Shown one piece after another: positions 27,178 to 34,142 of a stretch of DNA of 60,734 bases (position 1 is the first letter of the stretch; every line of letters begins with the position of its first letter). Both the position numbers and the translations under genes were made by a program. The notes under the pieces were generated by a model. The model was not told where the DNA came from and searched no databases. It worked only from the letters and a program-made list of their open reading frames with translations. This DNA is from Verrucomicrobiota bacterium. GTDB taxonomy: Bacteria; Verrucomicrobiota; Verrucomicrobiia; Chthoniobacterales; UBA10450. The DNA is taken from contig QHRO01000240.1 of NCBI GenBank assembly GCA_003220155.1, forward strand, positions 1-60,734. Reading direction: 5' to 3'.

Positions 27178-27876
27178 ATGTACCGGCGCTGCGGTTTTCG
27201 TTACGAAAAAAAACTGCGCACCCTCGGTATCCTTCGCATCGCGGGAATTGATGAAGCGGGCCGCGGCGCGCTAGCCGGTCCGGTGGTGGCCGCGGCCGTG
27301 ATTTTGCCAGAGAAATTCCGGCATCGAAAATTAAAAGACTCGAAACAACTCCTACCCGAGCTGCGCCAGGAAATCTACGACGAGCTGGTGTCGCGCGACG
27401 ACATTATTTGGAGCATCGGGGTAGTCGACTCCATCGAGATCGATCAAATTAATATTTTGCGCGCGACCCACAAAGCGATGCGCTTCGCCCTCGAGGGGCT
27501 GAGCGGGCCGCCCAATCATGTGCTAATCGACGGACTTCCGGTCTCGCCCTTCCCGCTCCCTCAAACGGCGATTATCGATGGTGATTGCATTAGTCTCTCC
27601 ATCGCCGCTGCCAGCGTGATCGCGAAAGTGACGCGCGACCGTTTAATGCGTGAGTTTTGCGCGCGATTCCCGGAGTATTGTTTCGGCCAGCACAAGGGCT
27701 ACGGCACCGAACTTCACCTCATCAAACTTCATGAACACGGGCCTTGTCCAATCCATCGCCGATCTTTCGAGCCGGTGGCGCAACCGCTTCTCGCGCTCGA
27801 GTTAGTGTCATGTCGAGCAACCATGCCAGTCCGGCTCGGACCCGAGACATCTCTAATTTCTCGCGAAGAAAACTAG
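27178..27876 (+). CDS. rnhB: Ribonuclease HII
   Basis: IAGIDEAGRGALAGPVVAAAVIL, IDGD, SIAAASVIAKVTRDRLM, HKGYGTELH, HRRSFEPV. Confidence 0.96.
   Translation: MYRRCGFRYEKKLRTLGILRIAGIDEAGRGALAGPVVAAAVILPEKFRHRKLKDSKQLLPELRQEIYDELVSRDDIIWSIGVVDSIEIDQINILRATHKAMRFALEGLSGPPNHVLIDGLPVSPFPLPQTAIIDGDCISLSIAAASVIAKVTRDRLMREFCARFPEYCFGQHKGYGTELHLIKLHEHGPCPIHRRSFEPVAQPLLALELVSCRATMPVRLGPETSLISREEN
27756..27800 (+). repeat. 45-bp direct repeat, copy A (3' part of rnhB)
   Basis: TCGCCGATCTTTCGAGCCGGTGGCGCAACCGCTTCTCGCGCTCGA. Confidence 0.9.
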
Positions 27877-27942
27877 AGATTGAAAGCCTGGCCTCACCGA
27901 CTGCGTCGCCTGCGTTGCAGCCTCCACTTCGGTAGGAATGAC
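27807..27942. repeat. Divergent palindromic element of the GTCATCCCGAGC type
   Basis: GTCATGTCGAGC...CACTTCGGTAGGAATGAC with internal hairpin CTCTAATTTCTCGCGAAGAAAACTAGAG. Confidence 0.55.
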
Positions 27943-27993
27943 AGATCGCTTGATACTGCACCGCAGGTTCGCTTGAATTGCCAATCGCATCCG

Positions 27994-28452
27994 ATGAATA
28001 CCCGCTTTAGCCGTTCTCTCGCCGATCTTTCGAGCCGGTGGCGCAGCCGCTTCTCACGCTCGAAGAAATTATCTGAGCATCTGCGGCTCGGTGCGCGCGG
28101 GGAAAAACTGGCCTGCGCCTTTCTCCGGCGGCAAGGCTACAGAATTCTTTATCGCAACTTCCGGGCGCGCCGTGGCGGCGAAGTTGATATCATTTGCCGC
28201 GATCGCGACACCCTTGTCTTCGTCGAAGTAAAAACGCGCACTCGCGAAGATTTTGGGCGACCGGTTGAGGCGGTCAACGCTGCGAAACGCAAATTGATTT
28301 CACGCGGGGCCCTGGCCTGGTTGCAGTTGCTGGACAACCCCGACATCCTCGTCCGGTTCGACGTCGTCGAAATTGTACTGGCCGAAGATGGGCAACCGCG
28401 CTTCGAACTAATCCGCGACGCCTTTCCCCTTTCCGCGCCTTACATTTACTAA
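27994..28452 (+). CDS. YraN/UPF0102 family endonuclease-like protein
   Basis: LRLGARGEKLACAFLRRQGYRILYRNFRARRGGEVDIICRDRDTLVFVEVKTR. Confidence 0.93.
   Translation: MNTRFSRSLADLSSRWRSRFSRSKKLSEHLRLGARGEKLACAFLRRQGYRILYRNFRARRGGEVDIICRDRDTLVFVEVKTRTREDFGRPVEAVNAAKRKLISRGALAWLQLLDNPDILVRFDVVEIVLAEDGQPRFELIRDAFPLSAPYIY
28019..28063 (+). repeat. 45-bp direct repeat, copy B (5' part of yraN)
   Basis: TCGCCGATCTTTCGAGCCGGTGGCGCAGCCGCTTCTCACGCTCGA; 43/45 identical to copy A. Confidence 0.9.
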
Positions 28453-28466
28453 CCGTTCAGTCGCTC

Positions 28467-28519
28467 GGAACAGAGGTCTGAAGACCTGTGCGCCACACAG
28501 GCTTTCAAACCTGTGTTCC
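28467..28519. repeat. Palindromic element GGAACAGAGG...CCTGTGTTCC
   Basis: GGAACAGAGGTCTGAAGACCTGTGCGCCACACAGGCTTTCAAACCTGTGTTCC. Confidence 0.8.
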
Positions 28520-29272
28520 GCTGGGTTTAGCTAGCAATTCGTAGGAAAGCACACTCAAACAATAAATCGCCGCTGTTTCTACCCGCAGAATAATCGGGCC
28601 GAGGGTGATGGGGCGACAGCCGTTGCTCCGGGCCAGATTGAGCTCCGCCGGCGTAAAATCGCCTTCCGGACCGATGCACATCAGGACGCTGGCGGGCCGG
28701 GCGTGATGTTCGCGTTCGTAATCGGCCAACACCGCCTTCAAATGCATCGCGTCGGATTGAAGGGAGCCGATTAAACGAAGTCGTTGCAGTCCCGCGTTAG
28801 CGAAAAAATCGCTGAGCTTCCTTGGCGTTTGCACCGCCGGCAGCCAGTTTTGTCCAGATTGCTTGGCGGCTTCGATCGCGACCTGTTGCCATTTCGCTTG
28901 TTTTTGCGCCGCTTCCTTGGCCTCGAGATGCACGATGGTGCGCTCGGAAATAAGTGGCGCAATCTCGGCCGCTCCGATCTCGACCGCTTTCTGCACGATT
29001 AAATCCATGTTCTTCCCTTTCGGAATGGCCTGCGCCAGTGTGATCTGACAGGGCAGCGGCGGGACCCGCGCCTCGTGCATTTTGCGCAAGAGAATTTCCT
29101 CGCGTGTTACCTTCGCAATCTCGGCGGTGATTTCATGACCGCGACCGTTGAATACCACTACGCGTCCGCCGGGTTGTAGCCGCAGCACATCGCGCGCGTG
29201 ATGCGCTTCCGGTCCCCCTAAAACGAGCGAGTCAGGATTCCAATTTTCCGGGGCGATGTAAAAGCGATGCAT
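28505..29272 (-). CDS. rsmE: 16S rRNA (uracil1498-N3)-methyltransferase
   Basis: MHRFYIAPENW, HHARDVLRLQPGGRVVVFNGRG, CIGPEGDFTPAELNLARSNGCRPITLGPIILRVETAAI. Confidence 0.93.
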   Translation of the reverse strand: MHRFYIAPENWNPDSLVLGGPEAHHARDVLRLQPGGRVVVFNGRGHEITAEIAKVTREEILLRKMHEARVPPLPCQITLAQAIPKGKNMDLIVQKAVEIGAAEIAPLISERTIVHLEAKEAAQKQAKWQQVAIEAAKQSGQNWLPAVQTPRKLSDFFANAGLQRLRLIGSLQSDAMHLKAVLADYEREHHARPASVLMCIGPEGDFTPAELNLARSNGCRPITLGPIILRVETAAIYCLSVLSYELLAKPSGTQV

Positions 29273-29420
29273 GAGGGAAGTTTGATGGTGAGGATTGATG
29301 TAACCGAACAACCTCTCAACAAATCAAATCTTACTACCGCGGATTACGCGGATGACACGGATCGAACCAGAAAATCAGAATTCTTATCTGCGAAATCCGC
29401 GCAATCCGCGGCTGATTCAA

Positions 29421-30560
29421 TTAGCGAAAGAAATCTTTGGCACGATCGAAAAACCTTTTGTGCAAGGGGGTGTTGTCTTCGCCGACGAGGGCGGAGAACT
29501 CCTCCAGTTTGCGGCGTTGCTCCGAATTCAATCGCGTCGGCACTTCCACAATCACCCGCGCCAGCAAGTCACCGCGTCCGCGTCCTTCAACGTTCACAAC
29601 TCCTTTGCCGCGGAGTTTAAAAATCTGTCCGCTTTGGGTGCCAGCTGGAATCTTCACATTCGCCTTACCCTCGAGCGTCGGAACAGGAACCTCGCCGCCA
29701 AGCGCAGCTAACGGAAATGAGATTGGCACCTCGCAATAGAGATCATCTTCATCGCGCTGAAACACCGGGTGCTCCTTAATGTGAAGCACGACGTAGAGAT
29801 CGCCCGGCGGCCCGCCGCGGATGCCGGCTTCGCCATTTCGCGAAGACCGCAGGCGCGAGCCGTTGCCGATACCCGCTGGGATTTTTAATTTGATCCGGCT
29901 GGAATTTTCGACCCGCCCTTCGCCGCCGCATTTGTGACATGGCTTTTCAATAATTTGTCCGGCTCCCCGGCAGCGCGGACAGGTTTGCGACACCTGGAAA
30001 AAACCGCGAGAACTGATCACCTGCCCGCGTCCGCCGCAGGTTGGACAATTGATCGAGCGCGAGCCGGGCTCGGCGCCGTTGCCGTTGCATTGATCGCAGG
30101 TGTCCAGCTTGCGAATTTCGATTTCTTTCTCGGTGCCAAATGCGGCTTCCTCCAGCGTGATCTGCATATCGTAACGCAAATCGGAACCCCGCTGCCGCTC
30201 TTCCGCGCGACCGCCGCCGCCGCCACCACCAAAAAAACTCTCGAAAATTCCGCCGCCACCGCCGCCGAAGACCTCACGGAAAATATCGAACGGATCGTGG
30301 AACCCACCACCGAACCCGGCGGCGCCTTGCGAAAAAGCGGCGTGTCCATATCGATCATACGCGGCACGCTTATCGACGTCGATCAGGACATCGTAGGCCT
30401 CGCCTAGTTCCTTAAATTTTTCCTCGGCGTGCGGATCATTCGGATTCTTGTCCGGATGGAACTTGACCGCGAGCTTGCGATAGGAGCGCTTGATTTCGTC
30501 CTCATGCGCGCCTCGGGCGACACCGAGCACTTCATAATAATCGCGTTTGGTTGTAGGCAT
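29421..30560 (-). CDS. dnaJ: Chaperone DnaJ
   Basis: J domain with HPD, Gly-rich region, four CxxCxGxG zinc motifs. Confidence 0.97.
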   Translation of the reverse strand: MPTTKRDYYEVLGVARGAHEDEIKRSYRKLAVKFHPDKNPNDPHAEEKFKELGEAYDVLIDVDKRAAYDRYGHAAFSQGAAGFGGGFHDPFDIFREVFGGGGGGIFESFFGGGGGGGRAEERQRGSDLRYDMQITLEEAAFGTEKEIEIRKLDTCDQCNGNGAEPGSRSINCPTCGGRGQVISSRGFFQVSQTCPRCRGAGQIIEKPCHKCGGEGRVENSSRIKLKIPAGIGNGSRLRSSRNGEAGIRGGPPGDLYVVLHIKEHPVFQRDEDDLYCEVPISFPLAALGGEVPVPTLEGKANVKIPAGTQSGQIFKLRGKGVVNVEGRGRGDLLARVIVEVPTRLNSEQRRKLEEFSALVGEDNTPLHKRFFDRAKDFFR

Positions 30561-30701
30561 TTAGAATAGTGAGCAACAGACAGATAGTGACATGAAAGCA
30601 AGGTTTCTGCCGACCGGTTCTAAGTTCGCACCTCTCTTTTCGCTTCTCTCTTGTTCAAGAAGCGCGCCACGCTATGCCCACAGGGTGCGCGCGCTACCCT
30701 C

Positions 30702-31268
30702 TCACTCATCATTGCTTCCAACGCGCCCGCTCGAAACCACTACCGCCGCTGGCCGCAGAAGCCGATCTTTCAAGCGATAGCCGCGGCGGGTTTGTCGGAT
30801 GACCCGACCTTCGGGAACTTCGTCACTTGGTTCATGGCCGATCGCCTCGTGCAGGTTGGGATCAAATTGTTTTCCAACCGCATCAATTGGTTGCAGTCCA
30901 TTGTCCGCTAGAAAATCGGTAAGTTGTTTAAGGACCATGCTCATGCCGGAATAAATCGGCGAGTGCTTGCCCTCCTCCCGAGCGGCGGACAGTCCGAGCT
31001 CGAAATTATCGACAATCGGGACCAGGCGTTCGAGCAACGAACGATTGGCATACTTAATCCCTTCATCGCGCTCGCGGGCGGCGCGCTTTTTGTAATTCTC
31101 AAAGTCAGCCTGAGTTCGCAATGCCAGATCGCGAAAGCGATCAAGATCGCTTTGCAAACTCGCAACCAGATCCTCCTCCGTAGCTTCTGCCTCATCGGAA
31201 CTGTTTTCTGTCGGTACTGGAGGGGGAATTTTGTCTTCTTCGCGCGGTTCAGGGCTGGTCTTTTTCAT
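30702..31268 (-). CDS. grpE: Nucleotide exchange factor GrpE
   Basis: RTQADFENYKKRAARERDEGIKYANRSLLERLVPIVDNFELGL; GKQFDPNLHEAIGHEPSDEVPEGRVIRQTRRGYRLKDRLLRPAAVVVS. Confidence 0.96.
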   Translation of the reverse strand: MKKTSPEPREEDKIPPPVPTENSSDEAEATEEDLVASLQSDLDRFRDLALRTQADFENYKKRAARERDEGIKYANRSLLERLVPIVDNFELGLSAAREEGKHSPIYSGMSMVLKQLTDFLADNGLQPIDAVGKQFDPNLHEAIGHEPSDEVPEGRVIRQTRRGYRLKDRLLRPAAVVVSSGRVGSNDE

Positions 31269-32715
31269 GTTTACGAATGGTAATTAGAGTAATGTCGTCG
31301 TTCTGTGGTTGCGCGCCCACGAAATTGCGCACGTCATCAATTAACCGCGCGATAATGGCCGAAGCGCCGTGAGCCGCGCTCGCCCGCACTGATTGAATCA
31401 TCCGGTCTACGCCGAATTCGAAACCCTCGGCATCCAAAGCTTCCGTCACGCCGTCGGTGTAAAGGACCAGACAATCATCCTGCTCGAGCGAGATGGCAAA
31501 ATCGTTCGTGATCCGATCGAACACACTCCCGCTGTCGATGCCGACGACCATTCCAGGTGGCTTAATTAGTTCGACTGTTTTCTGCGCGCGACGATAGAGC
31601 AATGGTGCATCATGGCCAGCTCGCGCGATCGTGACCGAACCGACGGAATGGTCCACCACCAAATATGCCATGCTAATGAACATGTCCTCTTTGATGTCGG
31701 GATAAAGCTGGCGATTGACTGCCTTTAAAACCTCCGCCGGCGATGGATTTTGCGGCGCCTGACTACGCAAAACGCTTCGGCAGATCGCCATGATCAAGGA
31801 CGCGGGCACGCCTTTGCCGGAAACATCCGCGATCGCCAGGCCGAGGCGATGTTCGTCCACCCGAATGTAGTCAAAGTAATCGCCGCTGACCTGCCGCGCC
31901 GGAATGTTGAGACCGGCAATTTCGAAACCGGGAATGGCCGGCGATTTTTCCGGAAGCAGAATTCGCTGAATGTCGCGCGCGATTTCGAGATCGTGATCGA
32001 GCCGCTTTTTTTCATTCGCTTCGGAGTAAATGATGGCGTTGTAGAGGGCGAAGGCGGATTGCTCGGCGATCGATTTGAAGACGACAAAATCACTCGGCGT
32101 GAATGGCGCGCCCATCGGGCCGTTGCCAACCGCGAGCACGCCCATGTTTTGTTTGCCATAAAGCAAGGCCGTTGCCATCAACGAAGCGGTTCCGAGAGGT
32201 GTCTCACGCAAGCGTGCCAATTCCGGCACGTCCCGCACATCGGCGAGCGAAACCGGTTGCGTCGTCTGCCAGACGGTGCCGATCAAACCTTCGCCAGGTG
32301 GAACAGTATGCATCCGCAAAAATCCTTCCAAGGCAGCGGGGGTAGTCGCGGCCTGGTGCAAAATGTGGCCCGGCACCGGCACGAGTGGCGGACAACCTTT
32401 GGAAAGAAACATCGGCACAAGCTTGTTCCCGCTGCGATCGGTGAGATAGAGCGCGCCCCCGTTAGCGTCGAGAATTCGGGTGGCTCCTTCCACGATCAGC
32501 CGATGCAAATCATGCGGCTTGATCGTTTCTCGAAACGCTTCACCCAGCCCGTGTAAAAAATCGAAGACAAGCGTTTCTTCGACCTGGATTTCCTCCTTCG
32601 AGCGCTCGAGCGCGTGCACCTTGCGCCGTTGGCGGAAGGTGGTAAAAACCCAACCGCAAATCGCAATAGCCAAGAGCGCGTAGAGAAGAGTCGGCCACAT
32701 GAAGTCGGCGGCCAA
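31249..32715 (-). CDS. GAF-domain SpoIIE/RsbU-like PP2C phosphatase with N-terminal TM
   Basis: ARDIQRILLPEKSPAIPGFEIAGLNIPARQVSGDYFDYI, IADVSGKGVPASLIMA, YTDGVTEALD. Confidence 0.93.
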   Translation of the reverse strand: MAADFMWPTLLYALLAIAICGWVFTTFRQRRKVHALERSKEEIQVEETLVFDFLHGLGEAFRETIKPHDLHRLIVEGATRILDANGGALYLTDRSGNKLVPMFLSKGCPPLVPVPGHILHQAATTPAALEGFLRMHTVPPGEGLIGTVWQTTQPVSLADVRDVPELARLRETPLGTASLMATALLYGKQNMGVLAVGNGPMGAPFTPSDFVVFKSIAEQSAFALYNAIIYSEANEKKRLDHDLEIARDIQRILLPEKSPAIPGFEIAGLNIPARQVSGDYFDYIRVDEHRLGLAIADVSGKGVPASLIMAICRSVLRSQAPQNPSPAEVLKAVNRQLYPDIKEDMFISMAYLVVDHSVGSVTIARAGHDAPLLYRRAQKTVELIKPPGMVVGIDSGSVFDRITNDFAISLEQDDCLVLYTDGVTEALDAEGFEFGVDRMIQSVRASAAHGASAIIARLIDDVRNFVGAQPQNDDITLITIRKHEKDQP

Positions 32716-32716
32716 C

Positions 32717-33214
32717 TTACTTCTTTACCGGGTTGTCGTGAAGGTCTTGCTTGAGGTAATCGAGAACGTCTTTGAACCGCAAAAGATTTTCCGGCACCGC
32801 TTCACAGAGCGCTTCGTGAGCTGCCAGCATTTCCTTGGCCTGCTCCTTTTTTCCCGGGGTTTTGGGAGCAAGCGCGCCGCATTCCGGAGCGCGCGCGCCG
32901 TTGCTGGAGATTTGGAAAAGTTGATCGAGACCAAGGCCGGTAAGCAATTGGCGGCTGCGTTCGCCGCAATGCACCACCCGAAGATGTCCCTGTCCAAGTT
33001 CCTTTAACCGCAAAGCCAGTCCCGCCATTGTCCCCATGAAAGTGGAATCCATCATCGCGCAATCGAGCAGATCGACCACGAACTCGCGATAGCCGCGGTC
33101 CACCATTTCGCGGGCAAACTGCTTGAAATTGCCGCTGTTCAGAAAATTGCCTTTGCCCTCCACCCGGACCCAGACGGCAGGGCCGCTTACTCCAACCTGA
33201 ATCGACGATTCCAC
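32717..33214 (-). CDS. STAS-domain (anti-sigma factor antagonist-like) protein
   Basis: EFVVDLLDCAMMDSTFMGTMAGLALRLKELGQGHLRVVHC. Confidence 0.85.
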   Translation of the reverse strand: MESSIQVGVSGPAVWVRVEGKGNFLNSGNFKQFAREMVDRGYREFVVDLLDCAMMDSTFMGTMAGLALRLKELGQGHLRVVHCGERSRQLLTGLGLDQLFQISSNGARAPECGALAPKTPGKKEQAKEMLAAHEALCEAVPENLLRFKDVLDYLKQDLHDNPVKK

Positions 33215-33261
33215 AGTTAACTATAGAAAGTTATGAACTTTAATCCTGACAGTCAAACGGA

Positions 33262-33882
33262 CTAGTCCCATAGAAAAGAGCGTTTCTCGGCTACGATCCG
33301 GCCGTGTTCGATGAGTAAACAACGCCAGGCCAGCACTTGTCCATCATCAAAATACTCGTCGCCCACCACTCGAAATTCGCTGCGATTCGTCCCGTGCACG
33401 TTCTGGTAGGCTTGCTCTTTTGCCTGCACAAAAGCGCGAAGTTTCTCCTGCTTGTATTCAAACCGGACGGTCACATCCGATGGCCGCTTCGCCCGCCAGA
33501 AAAAATCAAAGTATTGCCCGAAGCGCTGCCGTTGATCCAGCGCAGTCACCGCGCCATACATGCGATAGGAGCGTTCAAAATTTAGCGAAGCTTCCTGAAT
33601 CGCACTACTCGATTTGAAACTGGCCTTGCTCGTCTGAGTCGCGGGATTGTTCCCTCGCTGTCCTTTGTTGCGGGGAAGATTTTGCGACAGCGTGTAAATC
33701 TTAGCTTTACGAAACTGGAAATCGGGATTGAGCGCCAGTGGTAATTTCCCTTGCTCGGGATCGGCTCGCGCGAGAGAGCTCACGCTAAGCAAAAGCGCGA
33801 CTGCGCAGGTAAATCGCATTAGCCATATCAAACCGGCTGCGTGCGACCCTGTCAATGCAGAGCGAATGCCGATATGGAACAC
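33262..33882 (-). CDS. Hypothetical exported protein
   Basis: Signal-like LIWLMRFTCAVALLLSVSSLARADP; no family recognised. Confidence 0.6.
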   Translation of the reverse strand: MFHIGIRSALTGSHAAGLIWLMRFTCAVALLLSVSSLARADPEQGKLPLALNPDFQFRKAKIYTLSQNLPRNKGQRGNNPATQTSKASFKSSSAIQEASLNFERSYRMYGAVTALDQRQRFGQYFDFFWRAKRPSDVTVRFEYKQEKLRAFVQAKEQAYQNVHGTNRSEFRVVGDEYFDDGQVLAWRCLLIEHGRIVAEKRSFLWD

Positions 33883-34001
33883 GGGCCGCTGGCCTGTGCG
33901 CCCAGCGGGTTTCTAAAGCCGCTGCTCTCAGCAACTCGCGCAAGGACCACGTCAGCGGAGTAAAACTCCGCCGGGCGCACAGACTGGAAAGTCTGTGTTC
34001 C
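33876..34001. repeat. Palindromic element of the 28467 family (inverted end repeats)
   Basis: GGAACACGGGCCGCTGGCCTGTGCGC ... GCGCACAGACTGGAAAGTCTGTGTTCC. Confidence 0.65.
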
Positions 34002-34142
34002 TATTCTGCCGTTCAAAATCAGGACACTAAGCGAATCCCGGTTTCCTGCGGAAACAGGCGGCTAGCTGCGGAAGGCAGGCGTCTCGCCTGTTAGAGCCGT
34101 ACCGGCTGTTGAACAGACGGACCGACAGGCCAGAATTCCTGT

